This document shows positions 45,901 to 53,866 of a stretch of 64,000 bases of DNA, in pieces. The notes below the pieces were generated by a model, which had not been told where the DNA came from, ran no database searches, and saw only the letters and a list, made by a program, of their open reading frames with translations. Positions within the stretch are counted from its first letter, which is position 1, and each line of letters starts with the position of its first letter. A program made the translations under genes and the position numbers. Source of the DNA: Sporosalibacterium faouarense (GTDB lineage: Bacteria; Bacillota; Clostridia; Tissierellales; VENL01); the NCBI RefSeq assembly GCF_016765695.1, contig NZ_JAETGO010000034.1, positions 62,001-126,000 on the forward strand, read 5' to 3'.

Positions 45901-47346
45901 GCTTCAGCAACAGATATGGATGGTGATGCAACAACCTTGGAATATGAAGGAAGAACTCCTGATGATTACTACGAAGTTGGCACCCATACGATACGAGTAC
46001 GTGCAAAAGATGAGGCTGGCTTCTATTCTCCATGGCTAGAAAAGAGCTTTTCTGTGGTAAATGCAGCGCCAACGGTAACGTTAACAGCGACGCAAACAAG
46101 AATCACTAAAAATGGTAAGTTCTTGGTTAAATTTGAAGCTTCAGCAACAGATGCCGATGGTGATGCAACAACATTAGAATACGAAGGAAGAACACCGGGT
46201 GATTACTATGAAGTAGGCGATCACATTATACGAGTAAGAGCAAAAGATGAGGCTGGCTTCTATTCTCCGTGGTTAGAGAAAAGCTTTACTGTAGTTAATG
46301 CAGCTCCAAAAGTTACGTTAACAGCGACTCAAACAAGAACCACTAAAGATGGTAAGTTCTTGGTTGAAGTTGAAGCATCAGCAACAGATGCTGATGGTGA
46401 TGCAACAACGTTAGAACATGAAGGAAGAACAGAGGATGATTATTATGAAGTAGGCGATCACATTATACGAGTAAGAGCAAAAGATGAGGCAGGGTTCTAT
46501 TCTCCATGGTTAGAAAAGAGTTTTACTGTAGTAAATGTAGCACCAACAGTTACATTAACAGCAACCCCAACTAGAACCATTAAGAATGGTAAGTTCTTGG
46601 TTAATATTCAAGCCTCAGCAACAGATGCCGATGGTGATCAGACAACATTAGAATACGAAGGAAGAACAGCGGACGATTACTATGTAGTCGGTACGCATAC
46701 AGTAAGAGTAAGAGCAAAAGACGAAGCCGGATTTTATTCACCATGGTTGGCAAAAACCTTTACTGTAAGAAACTCAGCGCCGACAGCGCCGGTCATTAGT
46801 AGATCACCAAGCGGTAACAGCGTTTCACCGGGGACACCTGTCACTATTACAGCCCAAAGTACAGATCCTGAGGGAGACTCGATTTCATATGTTTGGGATG
46901 GTCGAAGTTCAGAAACACAGACATATCCTCGTGGGAAAAATGTTGTTCGTGTGAAGGCAGTCGATGCCGCCGGAGCTGAATCGCCTTGGGCAGCCATTGT
47001 CTTTTTCGTGGCTGATGCGAACGGTGGTGGAGGAATGACTTTGACTGGTCCAGATTCTGTTATTTTAGAAGAAGGTCTGGAAGGAGCGACGATTACTGAA
47101 TATACCTTTACCGTGCCCCCTGTATCCGGTCATAGCGGAAGTGATTTTGGTCGTGTACGAGGATATAATGTGACAACTAAAAAATGGGATCAGCTTGACT
47201 ATGAAACAACCAAGAACGGGATTACATTCAGTAAGACGTTAAATGCAGGTGTTTATTCTCAACTAGAATTCTATTACTATACAAATCACAATTGCATGTA
47301 CAACAAATCAAATATCACCTATTCAGTAAAGTATCACTTTGAGTAG
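42925..47346 (+). CDS. giant SLH-anchored surface protein with Ig-like and tandem repeats
   Basis: A 1473-residue secreted protein. A signal peptide (about 1-28) is followed by three S-layer homology repeats (about 30-75, 93-143, 157-210) that bind cell-wall polymer. Then come seven Ig-like repeats of about 90 residues (about 251-888), five nearly identical repeats of about 79-81 residues (889-1285), one diverged copy (to about 1365), and a C-terminal domain of about 105 residues. Each late repeat carries DADGDATTLE-like and DEAGFYSPWL segments. It is probably an adhesin for mating contact. ATG 42925 is chosen because GGAGAGAG sits 7 bases upstream; in-frame ATGs at 42880 and 42919 fit worse. 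Confidence 0.88.
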   Translation: MNKNKRQWLSFILVLSILLSNFSGLVYATESSFADAKGHWAENVINRLTEKGIVHGYPDGLCHPDSMITRAEFSALIARVTKLQPKDKEADFTGFEDIQGNFAQEDIEKLVGAGIILQEEYGQYYYPNVPITRLEIIRMMVRSIYEHSHEENFTEDVNFTDIAGLSKEDLEYIYQGKQHGIISGYPDGTVRPEGKATRAEAFSMLDRLKKIKDERDQVQEEATDEVELIDETKEREQTSEHRPSRVPAPQYHFEIPQTAYVNEEINIAPESRYVKSVTWTVSKNNIPIELNTAIEGELTADGGWVKIKSMGSYTLMATAMNSRGRTVTHEQTITVYSNITTELDLLEKAHTDTSVIVDLITENLGERDLEWSIKQDDKVIEMDSAFTGELSNEGGTVQFKSQGTYELIATIEDDLGKVITASDTINIYPVAKINLEMESITHSDRPITIKTETENIGDMELQWTLVRNGEDVPIVDFIEGEITAGKQRIRFKEKGVYNLTASATDETGRVFTDSTSVMVYPVGSAGFYLPELFHTDDTVTVEATFNEIGEHRADWTLLKDGEPVEISKVTTGQLTNQGGELRFKHKGQYILRASFTDDGGRSYSYEQTFKVYPVPTITYSLPEYAHTDTDIKVDANSTEINDLTVEWLLDNTFGFQDWYTYVDGTLNNDGGTIQFKRAGIYELVARIIDETGRVFLFEPGDRTEVLPVLNIDFELPELAYTDSTMDIRTHGNNSVLPVEWKITKDGEEISMNKAIMGELNAYGGKITFLNAGDYVLTATITDFLGRSFSHSQEISINPVIQYTFTMPESIHFGKTFEVETRSLNLDENQAKWTLEKNEESVEFEGELTNDGGEIAIRDTGEFVLTATIIDPYGRMYQSSEGIEVTNTAPEVTLSAVPTRTAKEGKFFVNIEAKATDADGDATKLEYDGRNPDDYYEVGNHMIRVRAKDEAGFYSPWLEMSFSVVNAAPTVTLSAIPTPTRTTKDGKFFVEVEASATDMDGDATTLEYEGRTPDDYYEVGTHTIRVRAKDEAGFYSPWLEKSFSVVNAAPTVTLTATQTRITKNGKFLVKFEASATDADGDATTLEYEGRTPGDYYEVGDHIIRVRAKDEAGFYSPWLEKSFTVVNAAPKVTLTATQTRTTKDGKFLVEVEASATDADGDATTLEHEGRTEDDYYEVGDHIIRVRAKDEAGFYSPWLEKSFTVVNVAPTVTLTATPTRTIKNGKFLVNIQASATDADGDQTTLEYEGRTADDYYVVGTHTVRVRAKDEAGFYSPWLAKTFTVRNSAPTAPVISRSPSGNSVSPGTPVTITAQSTDPEGDSISYVWDGRSSETQTYPRGKNVVRVKAVDAAGAESPWAAIVFFVADANGGGGMTLTGPDSVILEEGLEGATITEYTFTVPPVSGHSGSDFGRVRGYNVTTKKWDQLDYETTKNGITFSKTLNAGVYSQLEFYYYTNHNCMYNKSNITYSVKYHFE
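45589..46779 (+). repeat. five tandem coding repeats of 237-243 bp
   Basis: Units begin near 45589, 45825, 46069, 46305 and 46543. The marker GATGAGGCTGGCTTCTATTC or a close variant recurs at about 45768, 46012, 46248, 46485 and 46722. The high DNA-level similarity indicates recent duplication or gene conversion, and copy number is likely variable. Confidence 0.9.
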
Positions 47347-47363
47347 AAAGAAAATATCAAGAA

Positions 47364-47390
47364 AGTGGCTTAAGTTATTCTTAGGCCACT
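47364..47390 (+). promoter_or_regulatory. hairpin between the adhesin and TrbL genes
   Basis: Eleven-pair stem AGTGGCTTAAG / CTTAGGCCACT (one G-T) with a TTATT loop, ending 24 bp before the next start. No long T-run, so mRNA processing or partial attenuation is likelier than full termination. Confidence 0.5.
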
Positions 47391-47414
47391 CTTTCTGAAA
47401 GGAGGTCGGAAGCG

Positions 47415-48254
47415 ATGGAGTATGTCATCATGCTATTAATTGGAGCAATATTAACAGGCTGTTTGGCATATGCAAATACACTCTTAGATGGCCTTGTTCC
47501 CATTGCCCTTCATGCAGAAGACTATATGGATACACTTCTTGGAACTAGCGGCATAAGTGGAATATTTGATATTTTCTTTTCATTTGGTGTTTCACTGATT
47601 GTCTTAAAATTTCTAAAAAAAGGCTTTGAGAGATACATTTTATGGACGGAAGGTGATGCAGAGATTGAACCCATTATGCTACTTACAGGTTTCTTTAAGT
47701 CACTTGCCATCGCCATTAGTTTTCCAACATTATATGGCTGGTTGTCAGAAATTGTTGAAGACTTAAGCAATGAATTAATTACCACTGTCTCTAATGATAT
47801 GGCAACGGATTTTAGTACCATTATTACCGGTATTACTAGCGCAGGGATTTTCACAGGTATTGTGTCCATCATCTTCTTCATCTGCTTCTTTATGCTGTAT
47901 ATACAGTTCCTAACAAGAGGACTTGAAATTCTGATTCTTAGAATAGGACTTCCCCTAGCTTGTGTGGGATTAATGGATCAAGACAATGGTGTGTTTAGAA
48001 CCTATATACAAAAGTTCTTTCAAAGTACAACAGCAGTTTTGGTACAGATTGTACTAGCAAAACTTGGCGTTTCATTAATGCTCAATGCCCATGTGTTTTG
48101 GGGACTAGCAGCTCTGTTATTAGCCTTAAGGACACCGAAGTTCTTACAGGAATTTTTGATCGTTTCAAGTGGTAACAGTGGTGGTGGCATGATGAACCGA
48201 ATTTACTCAACTGCTCGAATATACCAGATGGGAAAAGCAGTATTTAGAAAATAG
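47415..48254 (+). CDS. TrbL/VirB6-like polytopic membrane protein
   Basis: A 279-residue protein with about six membrane segments (about 1-25, 48-70, 90-110, 135-165, 175-195, 205-240). The layout and the short motif LRIGLPLACVGLMDQDNG resemble TrbL/VirB6-like inner-membrane channel proteins of clostridial conjugation systems. It probably forms part of the translocation pore. Start ATG after AAAGGAGG. Confidence 0.75.
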   Translation: MEYVIMLLIGAILTGCLAYANTLLDGLVPIALHAEDYMDTLLGTSGISGIFDIFFSFGVSLIVLKFLKKGFERYILWTEGDAEIEPIMLLTGFFKSLAIAISFPTLYGWLSEIVEDLSNELITTVSNDMATDFSTIITGITSAGIFTGIVSIIFFICFFMLYIQFLTRGLEILILRIGLPLACVGLMDQDNGVFRTYIQKFFQSTTAVLVQIVLAKLGVSLMLNAHVFWGLAALLLALRTPKFLQEFLIVSSGNSGGGMMNRIYSTARIYQMGKAVFRK

Positions 48255-48269
48255 AAGGATGGTGAGGCA

Positions 48270-48479
48270 GTGGATCTATTAAAAGAAATGGCTGATGCTT
48301 TCATCCTTTTAATTCGTGTAGGAGCAGTATTGAGAGTCGTTCACTGCTTTATTCATATAGGAATTGATGAAGAACAAGGTGCTAGCTATAAAAAGAGAAT
48401 GAAAAACACAGTAATCTTTTATGTCTTAGCAGAAAGCATATGGCAGATTAAAGATTTAGTCATGAGCTATTACATGTGA
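48270..48479 (+). CDS. small membrane protein of the transfer cluster
   Basis: A 69-residue protein with two weak hydrophobic segments and a central charged loop (GIDEEQGASYKKRMKN). Unknown function; GTG start after GGTGAGG. It lies between the TrbL-like and PrgI-like genes with 4-15 bp gaps or overlaps, so it is a likely T4SS accessory. Confidence 0.55.
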   Translation: MDLLKEMADAFILLIRVGAVLRVVHCFIHIGIDEEQGASYKKRMKNTVIFYVLAESIWQIKDLVMSYYM

Positions 48480-48490
48480 TGGAGGTGCGT

Positions 48491-48814
48491 ATGGAAGAAA
48501 GAAAAAAGAATCCCTTGTATATTCCACAAGGATTGAAAACAAGGGTTGAGATTTTTGACGGGTTCGGTAAAGAAGAGTTATTAAAAACCATTATGGTAAC
48601 CATAGTCGTTGGCATCCTTGATATTATGTATTATCTGATTTTTAAGAATACGGTGGTAAGTATTGTTACCATTCTTGTTGCAATTGCAGGAAGCGTCATG
48701 ATGTTGACGAAAGACCATACCAATATTTCAGTAGTAGATCAGGTCGGGTTTATGGTTCGCTTTGCCAGGTCGCAAAAATATTATCCTTACAAATACCAAG
48801 ATGAATGGAGGTAG
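48491..48814 (+). CDS. PrgI/VirB3-like membrane protein
   Basis: A 107-residue PrgI-family protein with a short cytosolic start (YIPQGLKTRVEIFDGFGKEE), two adjacent membrane helices (about 38-75) and a C-terminal tail QKYYPYKYQDEW. PrgI-type proteins correspond to VirB3 and dock VirB4 at the membrane. Start 48491 is preferred because GGAGGTG is its ribosome site; the in-frame ATG at 48476 precedes that site. In other ICEs the VirB4 gene follows directly; here about 14 kb of Tad and other genes intervene. Confidence 0.8.
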   Translation: MEERKKNPLYIPQGLKTRVEIFDGFGKEELLKTIMVTIVVGILDIMYYLIFKNTVVSIVTILVAIAGSVMMLTKDHTNISVVDQVGFMVRFARSQKYYPYKYQDEWR

Positions 48815-48819
48815 CGCAC

Positions 48820-49476
48820 GTGGAACCAACTAATAAAGAAAAAGTGTTATCAAAGATGGATAAGGAGTTGGCAGTTATCTCGGATGGTAATTATGATTTG
48901 AGGTCTGGTGAAAATTATATGACTGCTGAAAGTATCCATTATGCAATTAGAAAATGGTTTTTGGAAGAACACATTCCTGATCATATTGCTGGACTGATGG
49001 TAAATCAAGATGAGCCACTGGAAAGAATGTATGATTTCTATGTGGATTCCGGTTATTTAACAAAAGAGGTTGATCATAAGCGTTTCATTAAAGACTATAC
49101 GACATGTCTTTACTATGAACATTTTAAAAGTATTCTTCATGAAAAAGTAGAAAGAGAATATCAGCAATTTATTGAAGAATTCAAGCAAAAGTCACCTTAT
49201 GATATGCCTAGATTGATTACAGAAATGACAGTAAAAATGCAGACCTACAGTATCTTTCGATATGATGATCAGTTTGATTTTACTGAGAGGTATTTTGAAA
49301 ATCTTATCCCTATTGAAAACATCCTAGATAAGGTTTATAAAGCTTCTGAATTGAAAAGTGTATCAACGAATGATTTAGGGATTGTCGAAAAAGAAGTTAA
49401 CAATAGTCTTATGGATTTGGCAAGAACTATAGAGGAAAATCAAGCAATCGAGGATGATGGCTATGAAATGGATTGA
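48820..49476 (+). CDS. uncharacterised cytoplasmic protein of the transfer/Tad cluster
   Basis: A 218-residue soluble, acidic, helical protein, not recognised. GTG 48820 is favoured since GGAGGT lies about 8 bases upstream; an in-frame ATG at 48805 overlaps that site. Its end overlaps the prepilin peptidase gene, so translation is coupled to the Tad genes. Confidence 0.5.
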   Translation: MEPTNKEKVLSKMDKELAVISDGNYDLRSGENYMTAESIHYAIRKWFLEEHIPDHIAGLMVNQDEPLERMYDFYVDSGYLTKEVDHKRFIKDYTTCLYYEHFKSILHEKVEREYQQFIEEFKQKSPYDMPRLITEMTVKMQTYSIFRYDDQFDFTERYFENLIPIENILDKVYKASELKSVSTNDLGIVEKEVNNSLMDLARTIEENQAIEDDGYEMD

Positions 49477-49903
49477 TATGATGCAGTACATTCATATTGT
49501 TCAATTGGTATCCTTCATCATGCTATTAACTTATGCTGCCATGATTGACCTCAAGACAAGAACAATACCGGATCATATACCTGTGCTAATCATTCTTATT
49601 GGATTGATTGATATTGAACCTATATCAGCAGTATTAGGGCTGATGCTTGTTCCTTTGCCTTATTTTATAATGGCACTTCTTAAAGAAAACAGCATAGGTG
49701 GTGGTGATATTAAGCTCATGGGTGCTTGTGGCTTTTGCTTAGGCTTGGAAGCTGGATATATGGCAAGTATTCTTGGACTAATGCTTGCGATTATCATTCA
49801 TTTCGCTTATAGCGTGATTGGAAATAAAAAGGTGATTAAAAATATACCCCTTGCCCCATATCTAGGAGCAGGCTGTTTAATAGCCTATTTCCTAGTAAAA
49901 TAA
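49463..49903 (+). CDS. tadV: A24-family prepilin peptidase (TadV/CpaA-like)
   Basis: A 146-residue aspartic prepilin peptidase with about five membrane segments. The two catalytic aspartates are seen in AMIDLKTRTIPD and GGGDIKLMGA (the GxGD motif). It lacks the methyltransferase domain, like TadV/CpaA. It cleaves Flp-type and pseudopilin leaders; likely substrates are the proteins at 42678, 54754 and 55146. Several in-frame ATGs exist (49454, 49457, 49463); 49463 has the best spacing to GAGG. Confidence 0.9.
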   Translation: MKWIDMMQYIHIVQLVSFIMLLTYAAMIDLKTRTIPDHIPVLIILIGLIDIEPISAVLGLMLVPLPYFIMALLKENSIGGGDIKLMGACGFCLGLEAGYMASILGLMLAIIIHFAYSVIGNKKVIKNIPLAPYLGAGCLIAYFLVK

Positions 49904-49930
49904 CAAGAAAAGACAGGAGGAATACAAGTA

Positions 49931-50779
49931 ATGAAAAAAATATTAAGAAACAGGACAGTTCTAGGGATAGCCAGTATCGTGCTATCTCTTATTATTTGTT
50001 TTGGATTGACCCCATTATTCAATCAGGCGATTTCTGAGAAGGTATCGGTCGCAAGAGTAACAGAGAATATTCAAAAGGGTGAGCGAATTACATCAAAGAT
50101 GATAGAAACGGTTGAAATTGGTGGATATAATCTGCCACATACAGTTTTACGTCAGGAAGAAAACATCATCGGTAGTTATGCCTTAACAGAACTTCATACA
50201 GGTGACTATATTTTAAATTCTAAGATTTCAAGTAAACCGCTTGTAAATTATGAGTATTTGACGGATTTTGATGGTAGTGAACGAGCCATATCTGTCAGCA
50301 TTAAAAGCTTTGCTGCTGGGTTGTCAGGAAAATTAGAACCAGGGGATATTATTACTGTTATGGCTTCTGATTTTGGAGATATGAGAGAAACAGTAAGTCC
50401 TGCGGAACTTCAATATGTAGAGGTGCTAGCAGTGACAGCCGGAACGGGTCTTGATACAGATGAATATGAAATAGATCGAGAAGCAATAGAAAAAGATAAA
50501 GAATTACCGGTTACAGTGACATTAAAGGCAACCTATGAACAAGCAAAACTCCTTGCAGAAATGGAAGCCAAGGGTAAAATTCATGTGGTTTTTGTGTATC
50601 GTGGTACAAAGGAAAATGCAGATAAGTTCTTGGATGAACAGAAGTTAATATTATCTGAAAGTATTGATGAAGCGCAAAAGGATGCAAATGAACCCGATGT
50701 TACCAATCAAGAAGATGAGGTACAAGGAACTAGCCAAGAAGTTGGGGAACAATTGGAGGAAGATAACGATGAAGAATAA
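49931..50779 (+). CDS. cpaB: CpaB/RcpC-like SAF-domain protein
   Basis: A 282-residue protein with one N-terminal membrane helix (about 12-32), a SAF domain (VTENIQKGERITSKMI...GSYALTELHTGDYI, about 42-90) and a middle region typical of CpaB/RcpC (GSERAISVSIKSFAAG, LEPGDIITVMAS). CpaB proteins sit in the cell envelope and stabilise the Tad pilus. The C-terminus is very acidic. ATG start after AGGAGG. The next gene's start lies 11 bp inside its end. Confidence 0.85.
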   Translation: MKKILRNRTVLGIASIVLSLIICFGLTPLFNQAISEKVSVARVTENIQKGERITSKMIETVEIGGYNLPHTVLRQEENIIGSYALTELHTGDYILNSKISSKPLVNYEYLTDFDGSERAISVSIKSFAAGLSGKLEPGDIITVMASDFGDMRETVSPAELQYVEVLAVTAGTGLDTDEYEIDREAIEKDKELPVTVTLKATYEQAKLLAEMEAKGKIHVVFVYRGTKENADKFLDEQKLILSESIDEAQKDANEPDVTNQEDEVQGTSQEVGEQLEEDNDEE

Positions 50780-51590
50780 TAAAATCATTGCTATATGGGG
50801 CAATCCCAATAGCGGAAAAACTACTCTCAGCATTAAGATTGCAAATGAACTGGTTAAAAAAAATAAAAGTGTCATATTAGTGATGGCAAATCCATTCACT
50901 CCGGCTATTCATACCGTGCTTCCCTTTACAGAAACAAAGGATCAGTCATTAGGAGCGTTATTGTCTTCTATTCAGATTTCACAGGAAAATATTTTGAAAA
51001 AGTGCATTCCAGTCCAGAATACCAAAAACTTAAGTATTTTAAGCTATCTTCATGGTGAGAATATTCGAACTTATGCAGACTATGGGAAAGAGAGAGTTCT
51101 TGATTTTTTCATTCTGTTAAAGCATCTTGCAGATCACATTATTGTGGATTGCAGTAGTCAGTTTCACCATGATTTACTGTCAAGAGGTGCACTTGAATTA
51201 TCAGATCAAGTCATTCGTTTAATATCACCAGACTTAAAAGCCATTAGTTTCTATGACGCTTCGTTACCTTTATTGGAAGAGCGAAAATACAACCTGGCAA
51301 ATCATACTAAGATATTATCCAATGTGAAACCAGAAATGCCTAAAGATATTGTTGGGAATCGTTTTGGTGGCATTCAGAATGAACTGGATTATAGTGAGGA
51401 ACTTCAACGACAAGTACTAGAAGCGAGACTCTTTGAAACACTAACAGATAAAAAAAGCGAGGGTTACAATAAGCAACTTCAAAGCCTTATGGATATATTG
51501 TTCTTTGGTGAAGATGATCATGAGAAAAAAGAAAAGAAGAAGGAAAAGAAACTTAAAATTGCTTTTCTCAAAAAAGGGAGTGATGCGTAG
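50769..51590 (+). CDS. CpaE/TadZ-like P-loop ATPase
   Basis: A 273-residue P-loop protein with Walker A WGNPNSGKTTLSIKIA near the N-terminus and HIIVDCSSQF as Walker B-like, similar to MinD/ParA-type CpaE/TadZ proteins that position the Tad pilus machine. There is no receiver domain. C-terminus Lys/Glu-rich. ATG 50769 follows GGAGGA; it overlaps cpaB. The gap to cpaF is zero. Confidence 0.75.
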   Translation: MKNNKIIAIWGNPNSGKTTLSIKIANELVKKNKSVILVMANPFTPAIHTVLPFTETKDQSLGALLSSIQISQENILKKCIPVQNTKNLSILSYLHGENIRTYADYGKERVLDFFILLKHLADHIIVDCSSQFHHDLLSRGALELSDQVIRLISPDLKAISFYDASLPLLEERKYNLANHTKILSNVKPEMPKDIVGNRFGGIQNELDYSEELQRQVLEARLFETLTDKKSEGYNKQLQSLMDILFFGEDDHEKKEKKKEKKLKIAFLKKGSDA

Positions 51591-52934
51591 ATGAGTGGCG
51601 TGTTTTTAGAATCAGCAAAGAATATCCGGGATTTTTCTGATATCCTTCATGAAGTGCAGGAATATATATCAGGGAAATATGCAATTTTAATATCCCATGA
51701 CAGTGAAAATCAAAAAGACCAGATGAAGTCCTATATTACTAAGTATCTGATGGACTATTCTTTAGCGGTTGAAGATATGAACCTAGATGAGTTGGTAGAA
51801 ACCCTATACTCAGAAATGGCGGAGTATTCATTCCTAACCAAGTATTTGTTTCGTAGTGACATAGAAGAAATCAATATTAACGCATGGAATGATATTAAGG
51901 TCACTTATTCAAATGGCGATATTTTACCTATAAAAGAAACCTTTAATTCACCAAGCCATGCCATTGATGTCATCCGAAGACTGCTTCATAAAAGTGGTAT
52001 GATTCTTGACCAGTCACAGCCCATTGTTGTAGGTCATTTATCGGAACGTATTAGAATCACAGTTTTAGGACAAGGTGTTATTGATCCTGCTATTGGTGTT
52101 GCAGTTTCTATTCGTATCGTCAATCCCAAGAAACTGGTCAAAGAGGATTTCATCAGACAGAATACAGCAAGCGAGGAAATGCTAGACTTCCTGTCACTTG
52201 CACACCGATATGGTGAAAGTCTCTGTATAACAGGCGCAACGTCTAGCGGTAAAACCACACTCATGAGTTGGATTCTTTCAACACTACCGGATAATAAGAG
52301 GCTATATACCATTGAAAACGGTACAAGAGAGTTTAATTTAGTCAAGAAAAATGAAAAAGGTGAAGTTATCAACAATGTTATCCACACTGTAACACGACAT
52401 AGTGATGATCCAAAACAGAATATTACCATGGTTAAATTGCTTGAAACAGGACTTACAGTTAACCCAGATTATATCTGTGTTGCTGAGATGAAGTCGGAAG
52501 AAGCCTTTTTCGCTCAGGAATCGGCAAGGACAGGGCATGGGGTAACTACTACGATACATGCCAGCTCTTGTATTGCTACCTATTATCGAATGGTAACCCT
52601 TTGTAAACAGCGATATGATATGGATGAAAGAACCCTTTATAATTTGGTAACAGAAGCCTTTCCCATTGTTGCTTTTTCAAAGAAGCTAGAAGACAACTCA
52701 AGGCATATCATGGAAATTACCGAGTGCGAGATCAAAGAAGATGGTTCAAGAGCAATCAGGACACTGTATAAATTCAATGTAATAGATAATGCATTTATAG
52801 ACGGAAAACTTAAAATCATTGGAGAATATGAAAAGGTCAATGACATATCATCATCCCTTGAGAAAAGGCTTTTAGAAAACGGTATGCCAAGTAGCCTATT
52901 AAAACGTTTTAAGGGAGGTGGTAGCCATGAATAG
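51591..52934 (+). CDS. cpaF: CpaF/TadA secretion ATPase
   Basis: A 447-residue type II/IV secretion hexameric ATPase of the CpaF/TadA group, the motor of Tad pilus assembly. N-terminal domain (about 1-190), Walker A GATSSGKTTLMSW (about 215-227), Asp box in PDYICVAEMKSEEA, His box GHGVTTTIHASS. The usual Arg/Glu of RxGE is replaced by VAEMK, a variation worth noting. It overlaps tadB by a few bases. Not a VirB11 of classical T4SS, because it is followed by TadB-TadC. Confidence 0.92.
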   Translation: MSGVFLESAKNIRDFSDILHEVQEYISGKYAILISHDSENQKDQMKSYITKYLMDYSLAVEDMNLDELVETLYSEMAEYSFLTKYLFRSDIEEININAWNDIKVTYSNGDILPIKETFNSPSHAIDVIRRLLHKSGMILDQSQPIVVGHLSERIRITVLGQGVIDPAIGVAVSIRIVNPKKLVKEDFIRQNTASEEMLDFLSLAHRYGESLCITGATSSGKTTLMSWILSTLPDNKRLYTIENGTREFNLVKKNEKGEVINNVIHTVTRHSDDPKQNITMVKLLETGLTVNPDYICVAEMKSEEAFFAQESARTGHGVTTTIHASSCIATYYRMVTLCKQRYDMDERTLYNLVTEAFPIVAFSKKLEDNSRHIMEITECEIKEDGSRAIRTLYKFNVIDNAFIDGKLKIIGEYEKVNDISSSLEKRLLENGMPSSLLKRFKGGGSHE

Positions 52935-53856
52935 TTTATTGCTTATCGCATTTATTGTAATGATTAGTGGTCTCTTTGTCGCATTTAGACTTTCACCCTT
53001 TGATATGGTAACGGATATTCTAAAAAAGAGAGCTAAAAAGGAAGAGGCATTAAATGAAAGAATCAAAACATTAACCACAAAGAAAAAGAAAAAAGGACTG
53101 AAAAAGCTCATTGATGAAACCAAACACGTATTACAAATGACCAATAAAGAAAATCTATTTATGCTGATCGTCATGCTCTCACTTGTATTTATGACCATCG
53201 GCTTTTTTATTGCCATTACACTAGGGAATATGTTCCTTGTGCCGGTACTAGCTATTGGGTTTTCACTACTTCCTTTTTGGTACGTCCAATTTACAGCGAC
53301 AAAATGGAAAAAGGGATTAATTAGTGAACTGGAAACAGCTTTATCAGTCATTACAACATCTTATTTAAGAAGTGAGAGTATTATCACAGCTATAGAAGAA
53401 AACGTAAACTATATCAATCCACCGGTTCAGAATGTGTTTCATGCTTTTTTAACACAAACGAAATTGATTAATGCCAATACAAAAATGGCACTTGAGAGCT
53501 TAAAACCAAAAATAGAAAGTTCAGTATTTCATGAGTGGGTAGATGCGCTCATTGACTGTCAGGAAGATAAAAACCTTAAAAGTACGCTGACACCTATTGT
53601 ATCTAAATTATCAGATATGCGGATGGTTTCAGCTGAACTTGATTATCTTCTGTATGAACCAATTAAAGAATTTGTTACCATGGCAATATTATTAGTTGGC
53701 AACATACCACTCATGTATATGCTCAATAAAGATTGGTACCATACGTTAATGTTCACAGGCATTGGTAAATTTGTACTGGCAGTCTGTGGCATCGTCATAT
53801 TTGTTTCATTGGCAGCCGTCGTTAAATTATCTAAGCCTGTGGAATACAAAAGGTAG
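52927..53856 (+). CDS. tadB: TadB-like pilus platform protein
   Basis: A 309-residue T2SS-F/GspF-type membrane protein. One N-terminal helix (about 1-20), a central pair (about 80-120) and a C-terminal pair (about 248-305) enclose a cytosolic helical domain (LISELETALSVITTSYLRSE). TadB and TadC form the inner-membrane platform driven by CpaF. ATG 52927 follows GGGAGGTGG; the in-frame GTG at 52918 overlaps this site. Confidence 0.85.
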   Translation: MNSLLLIAFIVMISGLFVAFRLSPFDMVTDILKKRAKKEEALNERIKTLTTKKKKKGLKKLIDETKHVLQMTNKENLFMLIVMLSLVFMTIGFFIAITLGNMFLVPVLAIGFSLLPFWYVQFTATKWKKGLISELETALSVITTSYLRSESIITAIEENVNYINPPVQNVFHAFLTQTKLINANTKMALESLKPKIESSVFHEWVDALIDCQEDKNLKSTLTPIVSKLSDMRMVSAELDYLLYEPIKEFVTMAILLVGNIPLMYMLNKDWYHTLMFTGIGKFVLAVCGIVIFVSLAAVVKLSKPVEYKR

Positions 53857-53866
53857 AAAGGGGGAT

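Noticed and set aside
45647-46099. Minus-strand frames within the repeat region
   Set aside because: Leu/His-rich shadows of the adhesin coding repeats.
45589-46779. CRISPR-like array
   Set aside because: Repeats are 237-243 bp, in frame and protein-coding; no spacers.
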